Assembly (NCBI GenBank): GCA_035556555.1
Contig: DATMES010000069.1
Coordinates: 1-46,286, forward strand
Length of the DNA: 46,286 nucleotides
Reading direction: 5' to 3'
From: Frankiaceae bacterium
Lineage (GTDB): Bacteria; Actinomycetota; Actinomycetes; BP-191
Position numbers and translations under genes: made by a program. The notes beneath the pieces are model-generated. The model had not been told where the DNA came from. It ran no database searches and saw only the letters and a list, made by a program, of their open reading frames with translations. Below, piece after piece: positions 8,363 through 17,234 of the stretch (positions are counted from its first letter, which is position 1; every line of letters starts with the position of its first letter).

Positions 8363-9193
8363 GTGGCCGCCCTCCTCGCGCTGATCGCCGCCGTGTCGTG
8401 GGGGCTGGCCGACTTCCTCGGGGGCGCGGCGTCGCGCCGGCTGCCGACCTCGCTGGTGATGCTGTGGTCGCAGCTCGCCGGGCTCGTCTGCATCGGCCTC
8501 GTGCTGCTGGCGGGCGGGTGGCGTACGCCGGGGCCGTACCTCTGGTGGGGCGCCGCGGCGGGGGCGTTCTCGATCCTGGGGACCGGCTTCTTCTACCGCG
8601 CGCTGGCGCTGGGCACCATGAGCATCGCCGCGCCGATCGCGGGGACCGGCCTCGTCGTGCCCGTCGTGGTCGGGCTGGCGTCGGGGGAGCGGCCTTCCGT
8701 GGTGGCGGTCCTGGGGATTCTGCTGGCCGCTTTCGGGGTGGTCCTCGCCTCCGGGCCCGAGCTGCGGGGGGAGGGCGGGCAGCGGCGCTCGGTGGCGTAC
8801 GCCGCCTGCGCGGCCGTCGGCTTCGGCGGCGCGCTGGCGCTCATCCCGCGGGGCGGCGAGGACCGGTGGGCGATGACGACGGCGGTGCTCGGCGTCGTGT
8901 CCGTGTCGCTGACGCTGGCGTACGTGCTCGCGGTGCGACCCTCCGCACCGGGCTTCGCCGGGTCCGACCCCGCGCCGGTCGTCGCCATCGGCATCCTCAA
9001 CGTCGTGGCGCTCTCGCTGTACGCCATCTCGGCCGGGCGCGGCCTCGTCGCCGTCGTCTCCGTGCTGGCGTCGCTGTACCCGGTCGTCACCGTGATCCTG
9101 GCGCAGCTCGTGTACGGCGAGCGGCTGCGCGGCGTCCAGCTCGGCGGGGTCGCGGCGGCGTTCGCCGGCGTGGTCTGCCTCGCGTTGGGCTGA
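8363..9193 (+). CDS. EamA/DMT-family permease
   Basis: This 276-residue inner-membrane protein has about ten hydrophobic helices in two EamA repeats, starting LLALIAAVSWGLADFLGG. The second half contains AISAGRGLVAVVSVLASLYPVVT and ends with the usual QLGGVAAAFAGVVCLALG helix. Members of the drug/metabolite transporter superfamily export or import small metabolites; the substrate cannot be told from sequence. It is transcribed alone, divergent from DUF3000, and probably leaderless. Confidence 0.9.
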   Translation: MAALLALIAAVSWGLADFLGGAASRRLPTSLVMLWSQLAGLVCIGLVLLAGGWRTPGPYLWWGAAAGAFSILGTGFFYRALALGTMSIAAPIAGTGLVVPVVVGLASGERPSVVAVLGILLAAFGVVLASGPELRGEGGQRRSVAYAACAAVGFGGALALIPRGGEDRWAMTTAVLGVVSVSLTLAYVLAVRPSAPGFAGSDPAPVVAIGILNVVALSLYAISAGRGLVAVVSVLASLYPVVTVILAQLVYGERLRGVQLGGVAAAFAGVVCLALG

Positions 9194-9248
9194 CGTATTC
9201 CACAGTCCGCATTTCTTCGTCCACAACTTCGTCGTCGGCTCTCGTTTT

Positions 9249-9271
9249 CTGTCGTACCCCTCTTCTAGCGT
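9249..9271 (+). promoter_or_regulatory. candidate RecA-independent DNA-damage (PafBC-type) promoter
   Basis: The sequence is CTGTCGTAC at 9249-9257, exactly 8 nt, then TAGCGT at 9266-9271. The mycobacterial RecA-NDp consensus is TTGTCRGTG-N8-TANNNT. The spacing and the TGTCR core and TANNNT box match; the last three -35 bases differ. It lies 31 bp before the GTG of the gene at 9303, which has its own strong ribosome binding site (AAGGAGGT). Confidence 0.55.
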
Positions 9272-9302
9272 TCCCGCACGGTCGCTGGAAGGAGGTGGCG
9301 CG

Positions 9303-10106
9303 GTGACAGTCGAGGCCGACGAACGGCTCCGGCTCGTCTACGACGAGTCGCAGCGCGCCGTCGCCGACCAGCGCGAGGCGATGGCCGATCTCCGCACGCG
9401 CGCAGCGCATCTGCTCGCCGCGGCGTCCGTCGTGGTGACGTTCCTCCTGGGCCTCGGGCTGGGCGACACCACCCCCGGAGCGGGGACCTGGATCGCCACC
9501 GGCGCGTTCACGCTATTGGCGTTGATATGCGTGGGAGTAATGCTGCCTACCGATCGCTGGCGGGCCTCGTTCAGCGCTACCTTGCTCCTCGACGGATTCG
9601 TCGACGCGGATCCGCCGGCCACGCTCGACACGATGCACCGCCAGCTCGCGAAGCACATGGAGATCAACTGGGACCGCATCCAGGACCGCGTGATCCGGCC
9701 GCGCCGCATCGCGCTCGACGTCGCCGTGGCGCTGCTCCTCGTGTGCGTGGTCGCGGCGGTATCCGACCTACCAGGGAGGCACCACGATGTTCCGTCTACG
9801 AAGGCGCAAGGAAGCCCCGGTCCCGCCCGCGGAGCCGTCGGAGCCGTTCTTCACGACGCCGGACCCGTCGAAGTACGAGTTGCCGCGCGGGCCGCGTCCG
9901 CTGGAGCTCAAGCGGCGGGGGCTGCTCAACATCGAGGACTACATCCCGGACAACGACGGCAACAAGCGCCGCCAGGGCTGACCTGCGCGCGCCCGCCCGC
10001 GCCTGCCGCGACGCGCGACGCTGCCGCCCGCGCGCCGCCGCCGCTGACCGCCCGCACCGTCAGTGCGCGGAACGGACCCTCGGCGTGGGACGATCACTCA
10101 TCGTGA
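9303..10106 (+). CDS. three-helix membrane protein, possibly Pycsar/SLATT-effector-like; C-terminal end uncertain
   Basis: The first 155 residues look real. A charged helix ([20 protein letters not shown]) is followed by [13 protein letters not shown] leading into a membrane helix (about 36-53), a second helix (61-82), a soluble helical stretch with [18 protein letters not shown], and a third helix (137-155). The arrangement recalls small membrane effectors of the SLATT/Pycsar type, but this is only a resemblance. After residue 157 the frame stays open to 10106 while overlapping the well-formed gene at 9787. That tail is low-complexity and probably not native, so a frameshift or lost stop near 9775 is likely. 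GTG start with AAGGAGGT upstream. Confidence 0.65.
   Translation: MTVEADERLRLVYDESQRAVADQREAMADLRTRAAHLLAAASVVVTFLLGLGLGDTTPGAGTWIATGAFTLLALICVGVMLPTDRWRASFSATLLLDGFVDADPPATLDTMHRQLAKHMEINWDRIQDRVIRPRRIALDVAVALLLVCVVAAVSDLPGRHHDVPSTKAQGSPGPARGAVGAVLHDAGPVEVRVAARAASAGAQAAGAAQHRGLHPGQRRQQAPPGLTCARPPAPAATRDAAARAPPPLTARTVSARNGPSAWDDHSS
9787..9981 (+). CDS. small hydrophilic protein, 64 residues
   Basis: I do not recognise the family. The protein starts [20 protein letters not shown], is basic at the start and acidic at the end ([15 protein letters not shown]), and has no signal peptide or membrane helix. A ribosome binding site (GGGAGG) lies 9 bp upstream of ATG 9787. It follows the membrane protein immediately and probably shares its damage-type promoter, so the two may work together. 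Its frame conflicts with the overlapping extension of the upstream gene and looks the more authentic of the two. Confidence 0.7.
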   Translation: MFRLRRRKEAPVPPAEPSEPFFTTPDPSKYELPRGPRPLELKRRGLLNIEDYIPDNDGNKRRQG

Positions 10107-11122
10107 CCGCTGACTCCGTCTTCCTCCGTGCCTGCCGCCGTGAGCCGGTGCCGTACACCCCGGTCTGGTTCATGCGCCAGGCGGGTCGCGCGCTGCCGGA
10201 GTACCGCGAGCTGCGCCAGGGCATCTCGATGCTCGACTCGTGCATGCGGCCCGACCTCGTCACCGAGATCACGCTCCAGCCGGTCCGCCGGCTCGGCGTG
10301 GACGCGGCCATCCTCTTCAGCGACATCGTGCTGCCGCTCAAGGCGGTCGGCGTGGGGCTCGACATCAAGCCCGGCGTCGGCCCGGTCGTCGAGCAGCCGT
10401 TCCGCGGCCCCGGCGACCTCGCGCGGCTGCGCGCGCTGGAGCCCGAGGAGGACGTGCCCTACGTCGCCGAGTCGGTCCGCCTGCTCGTCAAGGAGCTGGA
10501 GGTGCCGCTGATCGGCTTCGCGGGCGCGCCGTTCACGCTGGCGTCGTACCTCGTCGAGGGCGGTCCGTCGAAGACGCACGCCAAGACGAAGGCGTTCATG
10601 TACGCCGACCCGGCCGGGTGGGCGACGCTCATGGACCGCCTCGCCGACATCTCGCTCGCGTTCCTGCGGATGCAGGTCGAGGCGGGGGCGAGCGCGGTGC
10701 AGCTGTTCGACTCGTGGGCGGGCGCGCTGTCGGCGGCCGACTACGAGGCGTACGTCCTGCCCGCCAGCCGGCGCATCTTCGCCGGCCTGGCCAGCCTCGG
10801 GGTGCCCCGGATCCACTTCGGCGTCGGCACCGGCGAGCTGCTCGGGCTCATGGCCGACGCCGGCGCGGACGTCGTCGGCGTCGACTTCCACCTGCCGCTC
10901 GACGAGGGGCTGCGCCGCATCGGTCCCGGCAAGGCCGTCCAGGGCAACCTCGACCCCGCCGCCGTGCTCGCGCCGTGGGAGGTGGTCGAGGCGCGCACCC
11001 GCGACGTCCTCGCCCGCGCGCCCGAGACCGGGCACGTGTTCAACCTCGGCCACGGCGTCCTGCCCGAGACCGACCCCGACGTCCTGCGGCGAATCGTCGA
11101 CGTCGTGCACGGCACCGCATGA
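10103..11122 (+). CDS. hemE: uroporphyrinogen decarboxylase
   Basis: This 339-residue cytosolic enzyme removes four carboxyl groups from uroporphyrinogen III to give coproporphyrinogen III. The signature [16 protein letters not shown] is at residues 23-38 and the catalytic aspartate is D74 in LFSDIVLPL. The second signature [17 protein letters not shown] follows at about 137-153, and the C-terminal [13 protein letters not shown] at about 315-327. Length fits the family. Start GTG 10103 gives the usual N-terminus; no clear ribosome binding site is seen. It overlaps the ferrochelatase gene by ATGA. Confidence 0.97.
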   Translation: MTADSVFLRACRREPVPYTPVWFMRQAGRALPEYRELRQGISMLDSCMRPDLVTEITLQPVRRLGVDAAILFSDIVLPLKAVGVGLDIKPGVGPVVEQPFRGPGDLARLRALEPEEDVPYVAESVRLLVKELEVPLIGFAGAPFTLASYLVEGGPSKTHAKTKAFMYADPAGWATLMDRLADISLAFLRMQVEAGASAVQLFDSWAGALSAADYEAYVLPASRRIFAGLASLGVPRIHFGVGTGELLGLMADAGADVVGVDFHLPLDEGLRRIGPGKAVQGNLDPAAVLAPWEVVEARTRDVLARAPETGHVFNLGHGVLPETDPDVLRRIVDVVHGTA

Positions 11123-12012
11123 CCATCGGCGTGCTCGCGATGGCGTACGGCACGCCGACGTCCCGCGAGCGCATCAACATGTACTACACGGACATCCGCC
11201 GCGGGAAGGCGCCCACCGCGGCGCAGCTCGCGGACCTGACCGCGCGGTACGACGCCATCGGCGGCACGTTCCCGCTGCGCGCCATCACCGACAAGCAGTG
11301 CGCCACGCTGCAGACCGCGCTCGGCAAGAACTACCGCGTGGCGCTGGGCACCAAGCACTCCACGCCGTCGATCGAGGACGGCGTCGCGGCGCTGAGCGAC
11401 TGCGACCGGATCGTCGGCCTCGTGCTCGCCCCGCACTACTCCAACCTCTCCGTCGGCGACTACGCCCGCCGCGCCGCCCGCGCCGGCGACGGCCGCGGCA
11501 TCCCCGTCAGCACGATCGAGTCGTGGCACCTGCTCCCGGAGTACCTCCGCTTCCTCGCCGACGCCGTCCTCGCCGCCCAGGCGAAGCTTCCTGACGAGGT
11601 GCAAAGAGACGCGGAGGTCGTCTTCACCGCGCACTCGCTGCCGGAGAAGGCCGTGCCGGCCGACGACCCGTACCCCGACCAGGTCCGCGCCACCGGCGAA
11701 GCCGTCGCGACGCTCACCGACCTGTTCCGCTGGAGCGTCGCCTGGCAGAGCGCAGGCAAGACGCCCGACCCCTGGCTCGGCCCCGACATCCTCGAGGTCA
11801 TCCGCACCCGCGCGGCCGAGGGCGCGGCGGGCATCGTCGTCTGCCCGTGCGGGTTCGTCGCCGACCACCTCGAAGTGATGTACGACCTCGACATCGAGGC
11901 GCGCAAGGTCGCCGAGAAGGTCGGGCTGCCGTTCGCCCGCACCGCGTCGCTCAACAACGACCGCGTCGTCTTCCGCGCCCTCGCCAAGCTGGTGAAGTCG
12001 CACACACCGTGA
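11119..12012 (+). CDS. hemH: ferrochelatase (coproporphyrin ferrochelatase, Bacillus-like)
   Basis: This 297-residue protein inserts iron into coproporphyrin III in the coproporphyrin-dependent pathway. It starts [12 protein letters not shown], with [11 protein letters not shown] and RYDAIGG, and has the catalytic H172 (TAHSLPEK) and E252 (ADHLEVMYD), plus [15 protein letters not shown] at about 210-223. These read like the short Bacillus HemH/CpfC type rather than the longer actinobacterial form with a C-terminal iron-sulfur extension, which is absent. Two cysteines (CPCGF, 242-244) are not part of the classic cluster. ATG overlaps the hemE stop. Confidence 0.94.
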   Translation: MTIGVLAMAYGTPTSRERINMYYTDIRRGKAPTAAQLADLTARYDAIGGTFPLRAITDKQCATLQTALGKNYRVALGTKHSTPSIEDGVAALSDCDRIVGLVLAPHYSNLSVGDYARRAARAGDGRGIPVSTIESWHLLPEYLRFLADAVLAAQAKLPDEVQRDAEVVFTAHSLPEKAVPADDPYPDQVRATGEAVATLTDLFRWSVAWQSAGKTPDPWLGPDILEVIRTRAAEGAAGIVVCPCGFVADHLEVMYDLDIEARKVAEKVGLPFARTASLNNDRVVFRALAKLVKSHTP

Positions 12013-12860
12013 GCCCGTACGTCCGCCTGGTCGGCCTCGGGTCGTTCTGGGGCACGTCGTTCCTCCTCATCAAGGTGGCGCTCGACGGCCTGCCGCCGCT
12101 CGGCATCGCGCTCGCGCGCTGCATCGCCGGTGCGCTGGTGCTCTGGGCGTACGTCCTCCTCACCCGCCGCCGTGTACCCCGCGACCTGAAGACGTGGGGG
12201 ATCCTCACGGTCGCGGCGCTGTTCGCGGCGGCGATCCCGTTCTCGCTGTTCTCGTGGGGCGAGCTGCACGTCACGTCCGCGCTGGCCGGCGTCTACAACG
12301 CCACCACGCCGCTGTTCACGGTCCTCGTCGCCATCGCCGTGCTCCCCGCCGAACGCGCCACCCGCACCCGCGTCGTCGGCCTCGTCCTCGGCACGCTCGG
12401 CGTCGTGGTCGTGCTGGGTCCGTGGCGCGGCGCCGGCACCAACACCGTCCTCGGCCAGCTCGCCTGCCTCGGCGCCGGGGCGTCGTACGGCGTCGGCCTG
12501 GTGTGGGTCCGCCGCTACGTCTCCCCGCTCCGCCTCGACGTCGTCGTCCAGACCGCCTGCCAGCTCACCGCCGCCATGGTGATGCTCGCCGTGGCGGCGC
12601 CGTTCGGCGGGGGAGACGTCGACCTGACCCCGCGCGTCCTCGGCGCCGTCCTCGCGCTCGGCGCCCTCGGCACCGGTGTCGCGCTCATCGTCTACAACAG
12701 CCTGATCCGCGACATCGGCGCGACGGGCACGTCGCTGGTGACGTTCATCGTGCCCGTCGTCGCGGTGGCGCTCGGCGCGGTCGCGCTCGACGAACCGGTC
12801 ACCTGGAACCTCTTCGCCGGCGCCGCCGTCGTGATCGCCGGCGTCAGGCTCGCGCGCTGA
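12009..12860 (+). CDS. EamA/DMT-family permease
   Basis: This 283-residue inner-membrane protein has two EamA repeats and about ten helices, with the N-terminal WGTSFLLIKVALDGLPPLGIAL pattern. The second repeat has YNSLIRDIGATGTSLVTFIVPVVA near its end. The GTG at 12009 overlaps the ferrochelatase stop (GTGA), so it is translated with the heme genes; a role in metabolite or porphyrin export is possible but unproven. Its last 17 bp overlap the DUF4349 gene on the other strand. Confidence 0.9.
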   Translation: MSPYVRLVGLGSFWGTSFLLIKVALDGLPPLGIALARCIAGALVLWAYVLLTRRRVPRDLKTWGILTVAALFAAAIPFSLFSWGELHVTSALAGVYNATTPLFTVLVAIAVLPAERATRTRVVGLVLGTLGVVVVLGPWRGAGTNTVLGQLACLGAGASYGVGLVWVRRYVSPLRLDVVVQTACQLTAAMVMLAVAAPFGGGDVDLTPRVLGAVLALGALGTGVALIVYNSLIRDIGATGTSLVTFIVPVVAVALGAVALDEPVTWNLFAGAAVVIAGVRLAR

Positions 12861-13698
12861 CCCGCCTGCGCCGCAGCAGGTAGAGGGGCACGCCGACGAC
12901 CGCGGCCGCCGCCGCGAACGGCAGCACCGCCCCCAGCACCACGAGCAGGATCGCGACCGCGGCGGTGAACACGTCCCACCCCGCGCGCAGCCCGCCTGTG
13001 AAGCCCGGGTTGTCGACCCGCGGCTTCTCAGCCGCCGCCGCCGCGACCACAGGCCTCGTCAACGTGACGGTCAGCGAGGCGTACGACGTCTTCCCCGCCA
13101 GCGAGCGCCGCCGCGTCTCCAGCGACTCCAGCGCCCCCTCGCGCTCGGTCAGCTCCGACTCCAGGCTCGTGACCTCCGACATCGAGGACGCGCGGGCGAG
13201 CAGCGCGCGGACCCGCTCGACGCTGGCCTTCGCCGCCTTGAGCCTCCCCTGCACGTCGGTCACGTCGCCGGTCACGTCCTCGGTCGACACGGTGCGTTCC
13301 GTCACGGTGCCGAGCCGCGCCAGCGCGTCGGAGGTCGCGGTGAAGTCCTCCGGCGGCACGCGCAGCGTGAGGACGGCGGTGCCGTTGGCGGTCTGCTCGG
13401 ACTCGAGGTACCCGCCCTTGCTCTCCGCGATCCGCACCGCGTCGCGCGCGGCCGTCGCGACGGTCTCGACGCGGACGGTCATCGCCGACGTACGGATCGT
13501 CGACCGGCCGAGCGTCGCTGCGTGCGTCAGCCCGGCGCTGCCGTCCTTCCCGGCGGGCTTCCCCGCGGCCGGCTTCTCCGCGGCGGGCAGGGCACGCTTC
13601 AGAGCGGACCCCGACGACCCCGCGGACTCGTCCGACGACGAGCCGCAGGCGGCGAGCGGGACGACGAGCAGGGCGGCGGCGAACGCGATTCGTCTCAT
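12844..13698 (-). CDS. DUF4349 lipoprotein
   Basis: This 284-residue protein has a lipoprotein signal peptide with lipobox LAAC (Cys18), a Ser/Ala/Lys-rich linker and the DUF4349 domain. The latter includes TSAMTVRVETVATAARDAV and LRVPPEDFTATSDALARLG, then a coiled coil (about residues 150-200, LKAAKASVERVRALLARA) and a C-terminal membrane helix followed by LLRRRR. The protein is therefore anchored at both ends in the membrane with a periplasmic coiled coil. Function of DUF4349 is unknown. A second DUF4349 protein is at 41343-42347. Confidence 0.88.
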   Translation of the reverse strand: MRRIAFAAALLVVPLAACGSSSDESAGSSGSALKRALPAAEKPAAGKPAGKDGSAGLTHAATLGRSTIRTSAMTVRVETVATAARDAVRIAESKGGYLESEQTANGTAVLTLRVPPEDFTATSDALARLGTVTERTVSTEDVTGDVTDVQGRLKAAKASVERVRALLARASSMSEVTSLESELTEREGALESLETRRRSLAGKTSYASLTVTLTRPVVAAAAAEKPRVDNPGFTGGLRAGWDVFTAAVAILLVVLGAVLPFAAAAAVVGVPLYLLRRRRVSARA

Positions 13699-13752
13699 GT
13701 CCGCAGCATGTCGGCGCGCGGCGGCGGCAGCGGCACGGGATCATCACGGTTC

Positions 13753-15123
13753 GTGAACGCCGCCGGAGCAGACCGACACGTCGTCGTTATCGGCGGCGGC
13801 ATCAGCGGGCTCGCCGCGGCGTACGCCGTCCGCCGCGCGCTGCCCGCCGTGCGCATCACGGTCGTCGAGGAGTCGGTACGCCTCGGCGGCAAGCTGCTCA
13901 CCGGCGAGCTCGGCGGCGCGGTCGTCGAGACCGGCGCCGACAACTGGCTCGCCAAGGTCCCCGACGCGACCGCGCTCGCCACGCACGCCGGCCTGGACCG
14001 CGACTTCGTCTCGCCCGCGACGGGCCAGGCGTGGGTACGGATCGGCGACCGGCTGCGGCCGCTGCCGGCGGGCACGGTACGGGGCGTACCGAGCAGCCTC
14101 TGGCCCCTCGCGCGCACCCGCGTGCTGTCCCCGCGCGGGCTGCTCCGCGCCGCCGTCGAGCCCTGGCTCCCTGGCGATCCAGTGAACGACGACACCACCG
14201 TCGGCGACCTCGTCTCGCGCAGGCTCGGCCGCCAGGTGACCGAGCGGCTGGTCGAGCCGCTCCTCGGCGGCGTCTACGCGGGCCGCGCCGACGAGCTCGA
14301 CCTCGACGCCGCCGCGCCCGACCTCGCCACTCTCGCGCGGTCACAGCGCAGCCTCGTCCGCGCCGCCCGCGACCGTCCGCCCGCCACCGGCGACGGACCG
14401 GTCTTTCGCTCCGTCCGCGGCGGCCTCTCGACGCTCGTCACGGCCGTCGCCGACGGAGCGAGAGCCGAGGTCCTCACCGGCACCCGCGCCGCCACCGTCG
14501 AACGCCTCTCCGGCGCGTTCCGCGTCACGCTCAAGGGCGGCCGCGCGCTCATCGCCGACGGTGTCGTCGTCGCGACCCCTGGCAGGTCCGCCGCGCGGCT
14601 CCTGGAGCTCGTCGTGCCGAGCGCCGCGCCGCCGCTGAGGGACCTCGCGTACGCCTCCGTCGCGCTCGTCGGCCTCGCCTACCCGAGCACCCCGCTGCCG
14701 CCTGGCTCCGGCCTGCTCGTCCCGCCCGGACGGCTGGTCAAGGCCGTCACGTTCTACGGGCAGAAGTGGCCGCACGCCGTAGCCCCCGGCCTGACCCTGC
14801 TGCGCGCCAGCGTCGGCCGCGCCGGTGAGCCCGTCACCCTCGACGACGACGAGCTCGTCACAGCGGTGCACCACGAGCTCGAGCCGCTGCTGCGCCTGGC
14901 GCACAAGCCGAGGGACGCGTTCGTCGCGCGCTGGGACGACGCGCTCCCGCAGTACGCCCTCGGCCACCTCGACCGCGTCGCCGCCATCGATCAGGCCGTC
15001 GAGAAAGTGCCAGGTCTCGCCGTCGCCGGTGCCGCGTACCGCGGCGTCGGCATCGCCGCCTGCGTCCGCTCCGGCGAGACGGCGGCGGCCCGCGTGGCGG
15101 CGCACGTTCGCGCTCGGGGATGA
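13753..15123 (+). CDS. cgoX: coproporphyrinogen III oxidase (HemY/CgoX type)
   Basis: This 456-residue FAD enzyme oxidises coproporphyrinogen III to coproporphyrin III. The dinucleotide-binding GGGISGLAAAYAV motif is at about residues 14-26, then LGGKLLTGELGGAVVETGADNW. The C-terminus has GLAVAGAAYRGVGIAACVRSGE, the second FAD-contact region. In actinobacteria this HemY-type enzyme works in the coproporphyrin branch together with ferrochelatase and HemQ, both present here. GTG 13753 gives the family N-terminus. It lies 7 bp upstream of hemQ. Confidence 0.93.
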   Translation: MNAAGADRHVVVIGGGISGLAAAYAVRRALPAVRITVVEESVRLGGKLLTGELGGAVVETGADNWLAKVPDATALATHAGLDRDFVSPATGQAWVRIGDRLRPLPAGTVRGVPSSLWPLARTRVLSPRGLLRAAVEPWLPGDPVNDDTTVGDLVSRRLGRQVTERLVEPLLGGVYAGRADELDLDAAAPDLATLARSQRSLVRAARDRPPATGDGPVFRSVRGGLSTLVTAVADGARAEVLTGTRAATVERLSGAFRVTLKGGRALIADGVVVATPGRSAARLLELVVPSAAPPLRDLAYASVALVGLAYPSTPLPPGSGLLVPPGRLVKAVTFYGQKWPHAVAPGLTLLRASVGRAGEPVTLDDDELVTAVHHELEPLLRLAHKPRDAFVARWDDALPQYALGHLDRVAAIDQAVEKVPGLAVAGAAYRGVGIAACVRSGETAAARVAAHVRARG

Positions 15124-15130
15124 TGGGCCC

Positions 15131-15808
15131 ATGACGGAGAAGTCGGCGCGCGAGCTGAACGACGAGCTGCTGTACACGATGTACGCCGTGTTCCGGGCCG
15201 AGCCCGGCGGCGCTCGTGACGCACAAGAGGTGGAGCGGCTGTTCGAGGAGCTGGCCGCCAAGGACGTCTACACGCGCGGGACGTACGCGCTGTCCGGCTA
15301 CCGCGCCGACGCCGACCTGCTCGTCTGGTGGACCTGCCCCGACCCCGACGTGCTGCAGAGCGCGTACACCCGCTTCCGCCAGACCGCCCTCGGCCAGGAC
15401 CTCGAGCCCGTCTGGTCGGTCGTCGGGCTGCACCGTCCGGCGGAGTTCAACAAGAGCCACATCCCGGCGTACGTCCGCCGCGAGGACCCGAAGCGCTACG
15501 TCTGCGTCTACCCGTTCGTGCGCTCGCTCGACTGGTACCTCCTGCCCGAGGAGGAGCGCCGCGAGATGCTCGCGACGCACGGCAAGATGGCGCGCGAGTA
15601 CCCCGACGTGCGCTCCAACACCGTCGCCTGCTTCGCGCTCAACGACTACGAGTGGCTGCTCGCGTTCGAGGCCGACGAGCTGCACCGGCTCGTCGACCTC
15701 ATGCGGCACCTGCGCGGCGCCGAGGCGCGGCGGCACACCCGCGAGGAGATCCCGTTCTTCACGGGGGTTCGCCGCCCGCTGGCCGAGATCGTCGCCGACC
15801 TGCCGTAG
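15131..15808 (+). CDS. hemQ: coproheme decarboxylase HemQ
   Basis: This 225-residue cytosolic enzyme of the chlorite-dismutase superfamily performs the last step, decarboxylating coproheme to heme b. The conserved axial histidine lies in ATHGKMAREY (H150), and the likely catalytic tyrosine in VCVYPFVRSLDWY (Y127). The N-terminal half shows the ferredoxin-like LLYTMYAVFRAE and GYRADADLLVWW strands. It follows cgoX by 7 bp, completing the pathway with hemE and ferrochelatase. Start ATG 15131. Confidence 0.96.
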   Translation: MTEKSARELNDELLYTMYAVFRAEPGGARDAQEVERLFEELAAKDVYTRGTYALSGYRADADLLVWWTCPDPDVLQSAYTRFRQTALGQDLEPVWSVVGLHRPAEFNKSHIPAYVRREDPKRYVCVYPFVRSLDWYLLPEEERREMLATHGKMAREYPDVRSNTVACFALNDYEWLLAFEADELHRLVDLMRHLRGAEARRHTREEIPFFTGVRRPLAEIVADLP

Positions 15809-15969
15809 TGGAGCGCGCGCCGAGGACGTACACCGGCTGGAAGGCCGGGCTGACGGTCGTGTTCGCGATCGTCGTCATGGTCACGGTCGTCAACCTGCTG
15901 CTCACGACGCAGCGCAGCGAGCCCGACCCGGCGCGGCCGGGCAAGGTCGTCACGACCGTCTCGCCCTAA
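15808..15969 (+). CDS. small single-pass membrane protein, 53 residues
   Basis: A GTG at 15808 overlaps the last base of the hemQ stop codon. The product begins VERAPRTYTGWKAGL, has one hydrophobic helix (TVVFAIVVMVTVVNLLL, residues 16-32) and a short polar tail rich in Pro and charged residues. Codon third positions are nearly all G/C as in real genes here. No family is recognised. It may be a membrane partner of the heme pathway, which is inference from position only. Its last 4 bp overlap the gene on the other strand. Confidence 0.55.
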   Translation: MERAPRTYTGWKAGLTVVFAIVVMVTVVNLLLTTQRSEPDPARPGKVVTTVSP

Positions 15970-16853
15970 GGCATGCGCGACGGCTCCACGAACGTCGTCA
16001 CGAGGACCCGCCAGGATGTGCTCTCGTAGGCGGTGACGCGGATGGTCGCCAGCGTCTCGTCGCGCCCGGAGAGCTCGCGGACGTGCAGCACAGGGATCTC
16101 CGGCCGGTCGCACTGGTCGGTGCTGCGCCGGCCATTGACGTCGAGGCGGAGCGGCTTGCCGTCGCAGGCGACGTAGACGGAGAACGGCCCGCGGCCGACG
16201 CGGACGGGTCCGAGGATCTTCGAGCCGCGGCTGCTCACCTCGGGCAGCAGCACCCGCGCGCCCGGCTCCGGCGTGGGCCGCGCCAGCGCCGGGGAGGGTC
16301 GCGGGGCGGCCGGCCGCGCGTCGGCCACGAGTGCCTGGACCTCGGCGTCGGTGACGTTGCCCGCCGGCTCGGCGAGCACCTCGACGCCCGGCGCCTCGGT
16401 CCAGAGGTAGCGGTGCGCCGCGGTTCGCCGCTGCACCACCCAGCGCACGACGCGGCGCGGGCCGACCGTCACCCAGTGCGCCTGCGGGTCGATGCCCTGA
16501 ACGTCCCCGGGCTCGGCGACCTCGCCGGGGTCGACGCCGCTCGTCGTCGTGAACGTCACCTCGCCGTACGGCATGTCGTACGGGTCCGTCAGGTGCCGGT
16601 ACGTCACACGCTCGGCCCACCCCGTACGACCCGCGCCGAGGCTGACCCCCGCGCCGTCGGCCGCCGACCGCCGCAGGGCGGACCACCCCGGCGGCAGCGT
16701 CGGCACCTCGACCATCGGGCGCGCCCACCGCGGCACCGGACCCACGGGCGCCGGCCGGCCGTGGTCACGCGTCACGACCACGAGCGCGCCCGCCGCGGCG
16801 AGCGCCACGACGGCGACGCCGACGACGGCGAGACGGCGAGGACGTACGACCAC
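15966..16853 (-). CDS. membrane-anchored extracellular protein, unknown
   Basis: This 295-residue protein has an N-terminal basic segment and one membrane helix (RRLAVVGVAVVALAAAGALV), followed by an outside domain with no family I recognise. It contains LPPGWSALRRSAADGAGVSL, a central Pro/Ala-rich linker, and two cysteines near the C-terminal third (VYVACDGKP and STDQCDRPE) that could form a disulfide. The GTG at 16853 is preferred over an upstream ATG at 16931 because GGAGGGAGGG lies directly before it. It is divergent from the small protein at 16988. Confidence 0.75.
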   Translation of the reverse strand: MVVRPRRLAVVGVAVVALAAAGALVVVTRDHGRPAPVGPVPRWARPMVEVPTLPPGWSALRRSAADGAGVSLGAGRTGWAERVTYRHLTDPYDMPYGEVTFTTTSGVDPGEVAEPGDVQGIDPQAHWVTVGPRRVVRWVVQRRTAAHRYLWTEAPGVEVLAEPAGNVTDAEVQALVADARPAAPRPSPALARPTPEPGARVLLPEVSSRGSKILGPVRVGRGPFSVYVACDGKPLRLDVNGRRSTDQCDRPEIPVLHVRELSGRDETLATIRVTAYESTSWRVLVTTFVEPSRMP

Positions 16854-16987
16854 GGCACCCTCCCTCCGGACGTCGCCAGCACGGTAGGGCGGGCGGCGTA
16901 CGCCGTCGCCCGGGGTAGGCGGCTCCCGCACCCGACCGTGACCGAGGCGACGTTTCGCCGTGACGTACGGAGGGGGAGACCGCGATC

Positions 16988-17215
16988 ATGAGACTCGGGC
17001 GCAAGCGCAGGCCCACCGCGCGCATCGGCGCGATCGTGCTCGGCGTCTGGCTGCTCATCGGGGTGCTCGCGGCGGGGCAGCGCGGCTACTACGAGGGCGG
17101 CAAGAGCACGTGCCGGCGCTTCGGGACGATCGCCGTCACGATCCTCGCCGGCCCGCTCAACTACGTCGGCGCCAACCCGAAGGTCTCCTGCAGGCTGCCG
17201 CAGCCCAGCACGTAG
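16988..17215 (+). CDS. small membrane/exported protein, 75 residues
   Basis: The protein has a basic N-terminus, a hydrophobic helix (IGAIVLGVWLLIGVLAAG, about 13-30) and then GYYEGGKSTCRRFGTIAVT ILAGPLNYVG, with a second hydrophobic stretch and two cysteines (C42 and C68). I recall similar short proteins ending in GPLNYVGxNPKxxC in many actinobacteria, but none has a known function. A purine-rich site (GGAGGGGGAG) precedes ATG 16988. It ends 19 bp before the PolD-type gene, which has its own promoter. Confidence 0.75.
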   Translation: MRLGRKRRPTARIGAIVLGVWLLIGVLAAGQRGYYEGGKSTCRRFGTIAVTILAGPLNYVGANPKVSCRLPQPST

Positions 17216-17222
17216 GCACGAA

Positions 17223-17234
17223 TAGAGTCGGTGC
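17223..17234 (+). promoter_or_regulatory. leaderless promoter -10 of PolD-type gene
   Basis: TAGAGT (17223-17228) is followed by exactly 6 nt and ATG 17235, the spacing expected when the transcript starts at the initiation codon. No ribosome binding site is present. Confidence 0.5.
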
